From the NCBI GenBank assembly GCA_030374805.1, contig JARGSG010000001.1:62001-126000 (forward strand): a stretch of 64,000 nucleotides of DNA. Direction: 5' to 3'. Source of the stretch: Gracilaria gracilis. Its lineage: Eukaryota > Rhodophyta > Florideophyceae > Gracilariales > Gracilariaceae. Positions 50,975-60,560 of this stretch are shown one piece after another. The position numbers were made by a program, and so were the translations under genes. The notes under the pieces were generated by a model, which was given only the letters and a program-made list of their open reading frames with translations, ran no database searches and was not told where the DNA came from. Each line of letters starts with the position of its first letter. Position 1 is the first letter of the stretch.

Positions 50975-52189
50975 TCATCTGCTCTTTGCTTCAACAGCCT
51001 TTGCCACGGCGGGCATGGGGTCAGTAGGCAAAGCAGCGGCTGGCACAATACCACACCAAAGCTTGATAGAGTCGTAGATAAGGAACTGACCACCAATCAT
51101 ACAGCTGACCTGTACAAGCCTCGGCAAAAGGCCTACAAACAAGCCCCAGAAACCGGCAGCGCGTGCAACTCTGACAATCTGCTGAACAGCGGACCCTTCA
51201 CTTTCTTCTTGATTAATCTTGGAAAGGATGGTATCACCGGGATGCGAGATGACAGCGGCGCTAATACCGGCCAAAAGGCCTGCAAACGAAGAAATGCTTG
51301 CGACGGCTGAGGAGCCACTCTGGGCACCCCAGAGCGCGAAGACGGTGCGCTTAACAATATTGACAGAGAGTTCAAACGAGACAAATTGTCCAACGGTGTA
51401 CGGCACCTGCTTGAGCAACATGGCTGGTAGACCCTTGTACCATCCATGAATACCTTCGGTCTTTAACAAAACAGACAGACCAGACACGACAGCGGTCGGG
51501 AAGGAAGAGTCCGACACGGATCGAATACGAATAGCCTCCATAGGGCACAACAAGACGCAGGCAATGCACTCGGCAAAGAAACCAGACAGAGCGGCGATGG
51601 AAAGGGGGGGCTTGATTGCTTGCGTAGCATCTGCGGAAAACAAGAGCTTGAACACTTCATAGAAAGAATACTTGAAGGCGCCATGCAGAAAGTAGCCGCT
51701 GGCGGTGGCACCAAGGCCCTTGAGCAATGTGGAAGAGCCTTCCTCCGCGACAATGCGGCTGAAGGCGTCCATCATGCCATTGTAGCGGCCAGGCATGGTC
51801 TGAATTCTGGTCTTGACGACGTCGATAGGGGTGCACGCAGCGTGAGTAATAAAGGCGCAGATACCGCCGGCCAGGAAGAATTGGAAGAAACGGGTGAGAC
51901 TGATGTGGCCATCAATAGCCAAGAGCGATAAACGACGAGCAAAAAACGAAGACATAGTAAGCAGGCACATGAACGCAACGAGGCGGTCAATGTGAGGGAA
52001 CCTAGCGGTGGGCACAAGCGAAAGCGACTTGACAAGCGATGCTAGTAACAAAAACACCGAGCAAATAAGCAACAAGTTAAACGGCTGCGGCGCGACAGAC
52101 ACAGCGTCCGCCAGCGGCATAGCAAAGCTCAAAGTGGGTAACATGGCGGTGAGAACCGAAAACATGCGCGGCACGCGAAGAAGCTCCAT
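50975..52189 (-). CDS. Mitochondrial phosphate carrier-like protein (SLC25A3 type) with extra N-terminal hydrophobic region
   Basis: A 404-residue protein. The three carrier repeats are clear: ACTPIDVVKTRIQ, LCPMEAIRIRS and SHPGDTILSKINQEE supply the Px[DE]xx[KR]-type motifs. Their exact wording (CPMEA, HPxDxxxSK) is that of phosphate carriers, which import phosphate with protons into mitochondria. FFLAGGICAFITHA and GWYKGLPAMLLKQVPYTVGQFVSFE also fit. The first 100 residues contain one or two additional hydrophobic stretches (FNLLLICSVFLLLASLVKSL and LVAFMCLLTMSSFF), unlike ordinary carriers. They could be a bipartite targeting signal, so a plastid or other membrane is possible. Confidence 0.88.
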   Translation of the reverse strand: MELLRVPRMFSVLTAMLPTLSFAMPLADAVSVAPQPFNLLLICSVFLLLASLVKSLSLVPTARFPHIDRLVAFMCLLTMSSFFARRLSLLAIDGHISLTRFFQFFLAGGICAFITHAACTPIDVVKTRIQTMPGRYNGMMDAFSRIVAEEGSSTLLKGLGATASGYFLHGAFKYSFYEVFKLLFSADATQAIKPPLSIAALSGFFAECIACVLLCPMEAIRIRSVSDSSFPTAVVSGLSVLLKTEGIHGWYKGLPAMLLKQVPYTVGQFVSFELSVNIVKRTVFALWGAQSGSSAVASISSFAGLLAGISAAVISHPGDTILSKINQEESEGSAVQQIVRVARAAGFWGLFVGLLPRLVQVSCMIGGQFLIYDSIKLWCGIVPAAALPTDPMPAVAKAVEAKSR

Positions 52190-52637
52190 GGCAGCTTCGC
52201 ACTACTTGACGACGCTTTCTCGGCCAGGCGCGCGGGCAGCGGCGATGCAGCGGAGGTGAGCGGCGCGAGTATGTTATCGTAAGCCGAGCCAGCGGCAAGC
52301 AATGCGCCTGCCAGGCCCTGCCTGACACCCAACGCGCTTCGCATGGAGCACCGCGTCAATTTGAACGCGCGTAATTCGCCACGCGCGCTCAATTACATCG
52401 CCTACCTACAAATGGGCGCGCCGCCGCCACCTGCGCAGAGCGCAATGCGCATTGGCCACAAGATTCGTCCGCCACAAGATTCGTCCGCCACAAATCTGCG
52501 CAAAGCGCCTCCCCGCCTCGACACGCGTCACACGCGCCATCGGCCATCACCAACACGTCCCGTGCGCAAAAGGCGTGCCTCCGCGTCGCGTAGCGTCTCC
52601 GTCGCCGCCGCGGACGCCCCGCCGCCGTCCTCACAAC
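52190..52637. promoter_or_regulatory. Divergent promoter region, phosphate carrier / LHC-like
   Basis: GC-rich 448-bp spacer; contains a tandem CCACAAGATTCGTCCG repeat near 52456-52491. Frames are compositional. Confidence 0.4.
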
Positions 52638-53282
52638 ATGCAGCGCGCCTTCACCTCCCGTTCGCCTCCGCGCCGCCGTCGCGCGAGCGCGCAGGCGTTT
52701 GCAATCCCGCCGCCGCCCGTGTTGCTCGCGGCAGCCGCTGCCGCCGCCGCCGCCACTGCCGCCGCCGCCGCGCTGTTGCTCTCGCGGCGCGCCAGACGCG
52801 CTAAGGGGCCGCCACATGCCGCCCATGCCAAGAAGGAGGCCATGCCTCCCGCCGCTTTGCTCAGAGCGGATGCGGACCTGCACTGTGAGAAGATTGCGCG
52901 CCAGTACGAGCAGCTTAGCGCGCTGCAGCGACGCAATTTACTCGCGGCTACTATTGCACGCGCCGCCAAGAATGTGGAGCGCTTGGAGGTGGTGCCCGCA
53001 GCTGCGGCGCCTGTTCGCACTGAGGTTGCTTTGCGTGCCACGGAGGGGGAACGGGGTAAGCGCAGTGCGGTGGTTGGGGGCAAGGAGTTTTGGAAGGGTT
53101 TGGAAGCGGTCAACGGACGTGCTGCTTCGCTGGGCTTCTTGCTGTGCCTCATGAGAGAGGTTCTGGAGCCGGGGCATCCCTCGTTGTTTGAACAGGTGGT
53201 GGACGTGGTTGTGCCCATCGCACAGAAGACGCCGCCTTTCGTCGTGGCGGTGGTGGACCGTCTAGCAGACCTTCTTACTTAG
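52638..53282 (+). CDS. One-helix LHC/HLIP-like plastid protein
   Basis: A 214-residue protein. The N terminus is Arg/Ser/Pro-rich (plastid leader) with a poly-Ala hydrophobic run (about 27-48). The middle is helical (QYEQLSALQRRNLLAATIARAAKNVERL). Near residue 155, EAVNGRAASLGFLLCLMREVL matches the chlorophyll-binding ExxNGRxAMxGF helix of light-harvesting-like proteins (LHC, HLIP, ELIP, OHP). Only one such helix is present. Relatives bind chlorophyll or carotenoid for photoprotection or photosystem assembly. The usual Met after Ala is Ser. The start at 52638 is the first ATG of the frame. Confidence 0.75.
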   Translation: MQRAFTSRSPPRRRRASAQAFAIPPPPVLLAAAAAAAAATAAAAALLLSRRARRAKGPPHAAHAKKEAMPPAALLRADADLHCEKIARQYEQLSALQRRNLLAATIARAAKNVERLEVVPAAAAPVRTEVALRATEGERGKRSAVVGGKEFWKGLEAVNGRAASLGFLLCLMREVLEPGHPSLFEQVVDVVVPIAQKTPPFVVAVVDRLADLLT

Positions 53283-53411
53283 CTGTGCCGTCGCCGGCAT
53301 GTGCACGTTTTGTTTTACTAATATGCGAATGGTTAGGGTGGTTATCTCATTTCAATGTACTAAAGTCAGTGCTTAGTCGCTTGTTCAGTTGCGCACACGC
53401 ACCAATTTCCA

Positions 53412-53801
53412 TCACAATAAGCTCCGTCGCGGGTAGTCACACACCAGATTTCCGTCGGCCGTCATGTACACCGTCACGTCTGTGAAGCGAGCATGGTCCT
53501 TGTCGGATCTCAAGAAGAGCTCGTACTCGCGAATCGTCCTCAGTTTGTGTCCCATTTTGTCGTCCCACTCGCAAACCAGATAACCTTCCTCGGTTTCCGA
53601 CACAGGCGCCAACGGCACCGACTCGCCAAGTCGTTCAACGAAGCGCCCATAGTTGATCAGCTGCGCCCGTCGCTGCGCCCGACTCAGAGCGGCGGGCGTG
53701 GCCGCAGGGCGCGTAGGCGTGGCGACAGCCTTCGCGCCTGCCCGTCGAGGCACGACGAGGGCAGATGTGAGAGAGAAAGCGACGGTGTTGATGTTATCCA
53801 T
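53412..53801 (-). CDS. Small conserved-looking protein, probably plastid-targeted
   Basis: A 129-residue protein. Residues 1-40 resemble a transit peptide (Ala, Thr, Arg, Pro; no acidic residue after Asp2). The rest is a compact acidic/basic domain (GRFVERLGESVPLAP, GYLVCEWDDKMGHKL, TDVTVYMTADGNLVCDY) with beta-strand-like pattern. I do not recognise the family. It is convergent with the one-helix LHC-like gene, 129 bp apart. Confidence 0.6.
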   Translation of the reverse strand: MDNINTVAFSLTSALVVPRRAGAKAVATPTRPAATPAALSRAQRRAQLINYGRFVERLGESVPLAPVSETEEGYLVCEWDDKMGHKLRTIREYELFLRSDKDHARFTDVTVYMTADGNLVCDYPRRSLL

Positions 53802-54246
53802 TGCGTCAAGCTCGCTTGCCCGCTGCGCCTAGGCGCACGGGGCGGCCGGGTGCTCATGTCATGTTTTATGTGCAGGCGGTGCTGACGGCGCGGCGCGCCG
53901 ACGGTTGCGGCCGCGCGACGGCTCGTGCGCTGGCGGCTTTGTGATGCGCTGGCACTGCAGTGTGCCGGTGCTCTCCGCGTTGCAAATTGGGAAGCGCAAC
54001 GCGTCGAATGCACCACTCACGCCGTACACGTGCTGCGCACGATGAGGACACGCCCCAACTTCTCCCTGCCGCACTTGTTTCTTCCGCGAGCCCACTCTGC
54101 TCACGAAGCCTTGCCGTTGTATGTCGCTCCCTTCCTACGCCTCGCGAACAATCTCCGTCCGACAGGACGGCGCAACTGCGTACATCAAGTTGTTTTACTT
54201 TTACAGATTAGCTCCAGCCAGTTTAGTTTAACTCAGCATGTTGCTA
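53802..54246. other. Intergenic, no gene recognised
   Basis: GC-rich spacer downstream of the large glycosyltransferase gene and upstream of the small protein. No gene seen. Confidence 0.45.
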
Positions 54247-57200
54247 CTACCCCAGCAGGCTTTGTCGCTCACCAACCCCGACCTCGCCGTCCTTCTGTAC
54301 AACATGGAACGCCGTCGAGATCTTCTCGTAGTTGAACAGTCCGTACACCACAGAGCCCATTTCAATTAGGCCGAATACGGGCGTAAAAACCAGTTGCACG
54401 TACAGCAATACAATGTATCTAACCAGTCCCACTGCCCACACAGAGAAAGTCACCATGAACCCAAGCAAATAGCTCCACAGTGATATGGCCGCTAAGAAGG
54501 GAAGCATGGAGTGGTAGTACGTATGTTTCCACCATGTTTCATCTGCGCTGCCGCCCATTATCACCGCTACAATCAATGCAACGTATGTTATCGGCATCAT
54601 CGACCATAACATAGTCAGCGTACCCATGACAACACGCAGATGAAGAGGAATTTGATCGCTGGTAACCACTCGCATACCTCCAACAAGCCATCTCGACCGC
54701 TGTTTGACAAAGTCTTGTATTGTGAAAGGACTTTGTTCAAACATGAGCGCATCAATCCATCGGAATTGCACCTTTGCTGACCGTGCCAGCATTGCGAAAA
54801 ACGCATCCTCAGCAATGCTTCCTTCCACACCATGATCAAATGTAATCTCCTGCTCAACGCAGTTGGCAGCTACAACAAAGGAGCCGTGCATACCCACCCA
54901 CACCTCACCACATTCGAACTGCGCTCTATACCTTCCGCAGTCATCAGCTACACGATTGGAATCGGCCAAAGTGGTTACCCAGTTTCCAGACCCAGTTCCG
55001 TAGTCAATCATTGCCCTCCCATATACGATGGGTCCTTGTCCAATACGAGGCCATTGTTGCGTGCGTGCCACACGAGTGTTGTAGCTCTCGACGCCGCAGT
55101 GGTATACAATAGCGCGAATCGTGTCGACGTCGAAAAGAGTTTCTTCGTCCAGATGCACGATCCAGTCACAAGCTCTGGCATTCGAGGCGGTAATCGCATA
55201 ATTAAGTGCTCTCGCTTTGTACTTTGCACCATGAGGTGGCTGATAATCACCAGGCACAATAATTTCTTGAACGGACATGTCGTTCATTTGCTCGACAAGA
55301 CGCATGCTCTTGTCCGTGACAACTTCGACGCACCACATATGCCGTGGCAACCCGCTCTCATACATGACTTGCAATGCACGTCTGGTATTGGTGGTGACGA
55401 TACATGGATTAGTTCCTCGTGTCACATATCGAATGAACAGCACAAAATCGAGATTCACAGGTTTCTTGAGCAAGCTTTGGTTGCTGTCCATGCCATGTGT
55501 TTCATCTCGTTCCGTGAGGTCATACTGCGCAGCTTCGTCAACTACATGGGCGTCTGGGCCCTGGGAGTCTAACATTTGCGACATGGTTGGCAGACGTTGC
55601 CAAATGGCTTTAGGGTAGAGAATGTGTCCAACCAGATTGAAGCTCATCGCCGGCAATGTCAACAGTGATATAAAACGACACAGGGCAACAAATGCCTGTA
55701 CGTATCGATTAGTCAACAAGAAATGAATGAAGCCGGCGTCACTGTCTGGTGGTGCTTGACAGTGATAGAGCGCGCTTGGGAGCCAGCACAAAAAGGATCG
55801 CGGTCTCCTGACCAATTGGTATGTAAGAGGCTGCGAGAAACGATAAGCAAGACATATAAACAAAACAGAAAAGAAGTAGTAAACAACTACGCGAAAAAGG
55901 AGCTCAAGCTTTGATACATCACGGCGAGGCGTTTCATGCACACCATGCCCATGCATAAGGGCCAACAAGGGGGGCAGCAAACCTTCGTCAGCAAGGTAAT
56001 TGATCCTCCTGCAAGCTGCATCAGCCAAGGAAGCAAGCGGAACAAACACGAGATGGCACGCAAAACAGGAAGCAATGAGTAGTATGAAGAGATAAGCAAC
56101 AATATTCAGCCCTTCATCGAAAACCAGAGAGGTGGAGAAAGCGCGGACGACAGCGTGTTCCACGGTGGTCTCGGGGGTGTGACTGGCGCTGAAGGGAGAG
56201 AACAGACCTTGCTGTCCGTAAATGCGCGGCGGCTCATGTGACTCGAAACATAGAAACGAAAAAGCAGAATGTGAACGAGTACACAGGGAACGCGAGAGTG
56301 CTCGATACAGCGGGAAAGCCAGCAAGAAGGCAGCGTATGCCATGCGATTGAGTGCGCGAATTATGTGCAGGCGAGAGTTGCGCGCATGATGATGCGAAGA
56401 GGTTTGCAGAGGTGAGGGAATATAACAGGCGTCCACCAGTAGTACAAAAAATGGTACGGGCAAAGCAACGACACTCAGCGTTCGAATGATCGGAAGCACG
56501 TTGTGCACAGCCAACAGACGCGATACAGCAAGAAGAATGACCAGCGGCAAGACGATGCGCAGGAAGGCAAACGAGCTGCGAGGCTTCAGCGGCGTAGAGG
56601 CGCTATGCCACAACGAGAGCAACACGCCCACGATGAAGACGGGAACGTGCGACAGAAACGGCACGTAAACAGCCAAGTCCGGCACGATAACGCCGCGATC
56701 AGTGGGCAAATGCGTGAACCAAAACGCCTGCGCCACGAGCACAGCATGCGCACACAGCGCCACCAACGCAATGTGTGCGCGGTTCTTGGGCTGCGGCGCG
56801 GGCAACATGCAATGAAGCACCGGGAAAATCAAAGTGCACAACACCAATGAAGGTAACAACGACTGCGCCGGCACACATGCATCGTCGGGAGAAAACGCAA
56901 AGTTGGGCGGTAGAAACGGCGCAAGCGCAGTGAGCTCACCAATGAAAGCGCGCATCGCCGTCCGTCTCGCAAGGAAGAGCGCATGGACTAGGGCGCACAG
57001 CGCGTACGGCGGCCATAATTGCAACAATCGTCGCAGCGCGACCAGCGGCGCGGGTCGAACAGGATGCGCATGCGCTAGTAAATAGCCCGCCAGAAACAGT
57101 TGGAACGGGATCTCAACGTGCGCGGCGGCACGAAACAGCGGCAGCAACGAATGGGACACGGAAGCGGCCGGTAGCGACGCCAGCAACAAATGGAGGCCGC

Positions 57201-57264
57201 TGAGGAGGCGCAGCAGCAATAGCAGCGGCTGCGCGGACGGCGGTGGCGCCGCCTTTGAGGTCAT
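54247..57264 (-). CDS. Acyltransferase-3-like / egghead-type GT2 glycosyltransferase fusion
   Basis: A 1005-residue multi-pass membrane protein. Residues 1-450 resemble an acyltransferase-3 (O-acetyltransferase) domain: AAAHVEIPFQLFLAGYLLAH with the candidate His, RRLLQLWPPYALCALVH, and about ten hydrophobic helices. After a linker, about 600-860 is a family-2 glycosyltransferase of the egghead/BRE-3 type. It holds KARALNYAITASNARACD, HLDEETLFD (metal-binding acidic motif, near 703), WVTTLADSNRVADDCGRY, EGSIAEDAFFAM and the acceptor motif QRSRWLVGG. Four to five helices close the protein. Egghead adds beta-1,4-mannose. This protein may build and O-acetylate a glycan in the Golgi (inference). 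The frame continues upstream into a tRNA gene, so the ATG at 57264 is chosen. Confidence 0.82.
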   Translation of the reverse strand: MTSKAAPPPSAQPLLLLLRLLSGLHLLLASLPAASVSHSLLPLFRAAAHVEIPFQLFLAGYLLAHAHPVRPAPLVALRRLLQLWPPYALCALVHALFLARRTAMRAFIGELTALAPFLPPNFAFSPDDACVPAQSLLPSLVLCTLIFPVLHCMLPAPQPKNRAHIALVALCAHAVLVAQAFWFTHLPTDRGVIVPDLAVYVPFLSHVPVFIVGVLLSLWHSASTPLKPRSSFAFLRIVLPLVILLAVSRLLAVHNVLPIIRTLSVVALPVPFFVLLVDACYIPSPLQTSSHHHARNSRLHIIRALNRMAYAAFLLAFPLYRALSRSLCTRSHSAFSFLCFESHEPPRIYGQQGLFSPFSASHTPETTVEHAVVRAFSTSLVFDEGLNIVAYLFILLIASCFACHLVFVPLASLADAACRRINYLADEGLLPPLLALMHGHGVHETPRRDVSKLELLFRVVVYYFFSVLFICLAYRFSQPLTYQLVRRPRSFLCWLPSALYHCQAPPDSDAGFIHFLLTNRYVQAFVALCRFISLLTLPAMSFNLVGHILYPKAIWQRLPTMSQMLDSQGPDAHVVDEAAQYDLTERDETHGMDSNQSLLKKPVNLDFVLFIRYVTRGTNPCIVTTNTRRALQVMYESGLPRHMWCVEVVTDKSMRLVEQMNDMSVQEIIVPGDYQPPHGAKYKARALNYAITASNARACDWIVHLDEETLFDVDTIRAIVYHCGVESYNTRVARTQQWPRIGQGPIVYGRAMIDYGTGSGNWVTTLADSNRVADDCGRYRAQFECGEVWVGMHGSFVVAANCVEQEITFDHGVEGSIAEDAFFAMLARSAKVQFRWIDALMFEQSPFTIQDFVKQRSRWLVGGMRVVTSDQIPLHLRVVMGTLTMLWSMMPITYVALIVAVIMGGSADETWWKHTYYHSMLPFLAAISLWSYLLGFMVTFSVWAVGLVRYIVLLYVQLVFTPVFGLIEMGSVVYGLFNYEKISTAFHVVQKDGEVGVGERQSLLG

Positions 57265-57509
57265 GGTGCGGCGACGGCGCGATGGGGAGGGGTGGGGGAG
57301 GGATGGGAGGGGTGGAGGCGCGCCGCCACATTGCGCCGAAGTGCACCAAACGCAAAGCGCCGGGAATGGCGCGCGCCGGGATGCGGCGATGCGGCGTGCT
57401 GCCACGTGTAGGGCTGCGGCGTGGATGGCCGTTAACGGCTCGTCACAAGTAAAGTGACGTGGCGACGGGCAGGTGCGCGCGTGCTGATTCGGCAAAAGCT
57501 TGCTGCGGA

Positions 57510-57589
57510 TGAAAGCGGTGAGATTCGAACTCACGCCCCGGAGGACTAGTGCCTTAAACTAGCGCCTTAGACCACTCGGCCACGCTTCC
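57510..57589 (-). tRNA. tRNA-Leu (AAG)
   Basis: An ordinary-order gene: acceptor GGAAGCG with CGCTTTC (one G-U pair), D arm GCCGAGTGGTCTAAGGC, anticodon arm CTAGT-TTAAGGC-ACTAG giving anticodon AAG, a long variable region, T arm GTGAG-TTCGAAT-CTCAC and discriminator A. TTTT lies just downstream. No intron. Its D and T arms are the template for recognising the permuted gene at 29.3 kb. Confidence 0.93.
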
Positions 57590-57726
57590 GTGTGTGTTCC
57601 GATTGGCTCAAAGTCATTCTTTGGTGTGGTTTTTATTCATCCCAAGTATATATATGTTTTGAAGGCATCTCCGAGATGGCCAGGTCCAACACGTTGTGCT
57701 GCCTTGCATTGCATTCTTCAATCCAC

Positions 57727-57842
57727 ATGGTGAAGAAGAAGAAGAAGGTAAGTAAATCCTCATCTCGCCTCCAAAGTTTGGACTCCAAACACCACAAAAC
57801 ACTTGCTGTCCTCCTCACACCCCCGCATCACCCTGCACCAAG
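57727..57842 (+). other. Possible 5' mini-exon and intron of the glycolate oxidase gene
   Basis: ATGGTG plus five AAG codons end at a perfect donor, AAG|GTAAGT (57748), and an acceptor AG at 57841-57842 directly abuts the ATG at 57843. Splicing in phase 0 would add MVKKKKK to the enzyme. It may equally be a 5'-UTR intron. The 95-nt length fits other introns here. Confidence 0.5.
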
Positions 57843-58919
57843 ATGGACACCATTCCCAACGACTTGGAGCCACTCCCGTCGGCAGCCCACCTTCTGCCGC
57901 GTCCAGTGTACGACTACTTTGCCGGCTCCGCCGCCACGGAGTACACCTACCGCGCCAATTTGCTCTCCTTTCGTCGCTGGCTCTTCCTCCCACGCTCGCT
58001 CCGCGCCGTCCACAACATTCGCACCTCCACAACTGTCCGCCCGCTTCCAACGCTCTCCTCACCTCTTCTGGTGGCGCCCATGGCCATGCAATGTATGGCC
58101 CATCCGGACGGTGAGCTGGCCGTAGCACGCGCCGTGCGCGCGGAGCAGCTTGCGTATATCGCATCTACATTTGCAACCACCTCTCTCGAACAAATCGCAT
58201 CTACGGCTGTGCCCCGTTTGTTCCAGCTGTATTGCTTTTCCGACCGTTCTATTACGCAATCTCTAATTCAACGCGCTGCGGAACACGATTATTCGGCTGT
58301 TGTCATCACTGTGGATGCCCCCGTGTTTGGCCGTCGTCTCCGAGATGAGAAGAACTCGTTTCGTCTGCCTTCTAACCTATCTTTTGCCAACTTCGATCAC
58401 ATTAAGCCTGAAGGCGGTTCAACCACCATGCATGCCTTGTCCAGCCTCGTCGATCAGCGCCTCACCTTCGACGTGTTGCGACAGCTTGTAGCTGACTCCC
58501 CGTTGCCTATCTGGGTCAAAGGCATCATGCGTCCGGATGATGCTGTCGCCGCCATTGATGCGGGTGCCTCTACCGTAATTGTCAGTAATCATGGTGGCCG
58601 TCAGCTTGATGGATCACTGCCAGCTCTATATGCTTTGCCTCCCGTCGTTGAAGCAGTCAACGGTCGTGTTCCAGTATTGTTTGACTCTGGTGTTCGTCAC
58701 GGTGAACACGTCGTCAAGGCCGTTGCACTGGGTGCGTCTGCTGTCCTTCTCGGCAGACCTGTGTTATGGGCGCTGGCCGATGGCGGCGAACAAGGTGTTC
58801 GTGCGTACCTAAGAGATATGAAGCACCAAGTTGAGCTCACTATGAAGCTTGTTGGTGCTACCTGCATTGAGGAAATCACTCCCGACCTACTGGTTGAAAG
58901 CAATCTCTCGAAACTCTAA
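57843..58919 (+). CDS. GOX: Peroxisomal (S)-2-hydroxy-acid (glycolate) oxidase
   Basis: A 358-residue FMN enzyme that oxidises glycolate to glyoxylate, producing hydrogen peroxide, in photorespiration; lactate is an alternative substrate in the family. Motifs: APMAMQCMAHPDGE at the FMN strand, LFQLYCFSDR, VVITVDAPVFGRRLRDEKN, WVKGIM (FMN Lys), VSNHGGRQLDGS (catalytic His and substrate Arg) and DSGVRHGEHVVKAVALGA. The C terminus is SKL, the canonical peroxisomal targeting signal. No transit peptide. Full family length. Glycolate oxidase versus lactate oxidase cannot be settled by eye. Confidence 0.93.
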   Translation: MDTIPNDLEPLPSAAHLLPRPVYDYFAGSAATEYTYRANLLSFRRWLFLPRSLRAVHNIRTSTTVRPLPTLSSPLLVAPMAMQCMAHPDGELAVARAVRAEQLAYIASTFATTSLEQIASTAVPRLFQLYCFSDRSITQSLIQRAAEHDYSAVVITVDAPVFGRRLRDEKNSFRLPSNLSFANFDHIKPEGGSTTMHALSSLVDQRLTFDVLRQLVADSPLPIWVKGIMRPDDAVAAIDAGASTVIVSNHGGRQLDGSLPALYALPPVVEAVNGRVPVLFDSGVRHGEHVVKAVALGASAVLLGRPVLWALADGGEQGVRAYLRDMKHQVELTMKLVGATCIEEITPDLLVESNLSKL

Positions 58920-59489
58920 ATCCCGGTTTTCATACATCGGGGAATATATTATGTACATTCATACCAACTGTAAAATCTAAGGTTCTCTCGAGCACATGGG
59001 ATCACAAGCTTTCAAGGAATGATCAACGCATTCATGAATTCAGGGAACATCTTCATCATCATGGTCATGACAGCTTTAACCTTGAACTTGAGTGTGAAAT
59101 AGAACGGTTCTCATGGTCTCTAGCTTGGCGTACTAGACGTACCGTGTTAGCTATCTTTGCTCCAAGTACTACATCCGCTGTTTTCTTTTCTTGTTTCGTC
59201 TCTCTGAACCGGCGCCGGCTCGTGATCTCCTCAATAGCAAAAGTTGCGCCTGCATAATGACGCAGCACTCATAATTCCCGAAACAAAGGTCTCGTTCGTT
59301 CGCTCTTCTCTCACCGATACACAGCTTCCTTCCTTCCAAAGCTGCCACGGAATCCACAGCAGGGGTGTTCCAACTCTGTGAAAAGACCAAAGACGTATCG
59401 AGCGATTGTCTAACTATCTCCTTCAGAGAGATAGAGACTCTGTGCTGGAGATGTGGAGCCACTCTCACGAGATGAGAGTTTTGAAGCGG
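58920..59489. other. Intergenic, no gene recognised
   Basis: Spacer between the glycolate oxidase stop and the transporter pseudogene. No feature seen. Confidence 0.45.
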
Positions 59490-60560
59490 AAATCCCGGAG
59501 CCCTCGCCCATTGCGGTGGCGTGCACGCTCGCCGGTTACAACTCATTGGCAAACAGATACACCGCCTGAACCGCTCCGGCCGACAGGCCACGCGCCACGA
59601 AGAACAGCAGCGACTCCATGTCCCGCGTCGTACACTTGATCAGCAGCACGAACGACAGCGGCGTGTTCGCGAACCATATGGCCAGCGCGCGCCGTCTGCC
59701 AATTATATCTATCACTACCAGAGGCCCCAGGATGGCCGGTAACTCACCCACAGCGCCCCAGAACGACGAGATGAAATTCGCTCTTCATAGCCGATCCGCG
59801 CACATCACGCTTTCTCTCACCGCGCGCATGCGCGCTCGCTTCAACGATAACACGCCGCACTTGCCGTTGACAGCGCAGCTACAGCGCGCAGCTGCAGGCG
59901 TTACGCAGCACGCCGACCACCGCACGAATACCATCAGTGTGATGTGTCTCACGTGTGTGGAAAGCGAACAACACATAAACTCTATCGTACATAGCTGAGA
60001 AACATAGCAACAAGCGCGTCGCACTTACGCCAATCACGCAGAAAAACGATAGCTCCATGCGCCACTCTATGTCTCCCTGTAGATAACGTCGGTAGAAACT
60101 GCATGAGTAATGAAAGCGACACCGCTACGCCACCGACGCCAAATCCCACAAACGAAGTCGGGCGCTAGCGCGAATGCGATGCCGAACACGAACGAGGCTA
60201 ACGTGCATAGCACAAACGCTGGCTGTCTGTCGTGCTTGTCCGCTAGAGCGTCCCCCTGCGTACGCCGACGGCGGTGGTGATGAATGCGGCGTCAGCCAGG
60301 GTGATTTACTGATAGCATTAATAGTAACATCATGTGCATGTACTCGGTTCTCAAAGAGAGTCAAATTTGCAGGATTAGGTAATATTAAGAGCGCCCCATT
60401 GCGTAGTGCTCGACGGTGTCATCCGCCGTGAAGGACGGCGTTGGTGGCTCGGGCGACGGGTGCAGCGTCGTATGCTCAGTGGGCTGGATGGTGTCAAAGA
60501 CCTGCCGGAGTGGTGGCGCCTGCCGAGCGTTCGGCGCAAGTCGGACGAATGTGCATGTGT
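59490..60560 (-). pseudogene. Decayed SVOP/OCT-like MFS transporter
   Basis: Fragments of one transporter occur in N-to-C order but cannot be joined. FTADDTVEHYAMGR (near 60400) is the N-terminal signature of SV2/SVOP-like proteins. DALADKHDRQPAFVLCTLAS (60150-60255) is the loop after helix 2 and helix 3. GVGGVAVSLSLLMQFLPTLS follows in a shifted frame. GELPAILGPLVVIDIIGRRR (near 59700) leads to QAVYLFANEL, then a TAA at 59536-59538 where Tyr is expected before P-x-x-V-x-A-T-AMG. The first helices and the end are missing. It probably moved organic ions or sugars. Confidence 0.75.

Noticed and set aside
54832-55572. 246-codon plus-strand frame
   Set aside because: It is antisense to the conserved glycosyltransferase domain, which has clear motifs; the frame itself has none.
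57265-57534. Upstream extension of the AT3-GT2 reading frame
   Set aside because: It runs into the tRNA-Leu gene and begins inside it; the ATG at 57264 is the better start.
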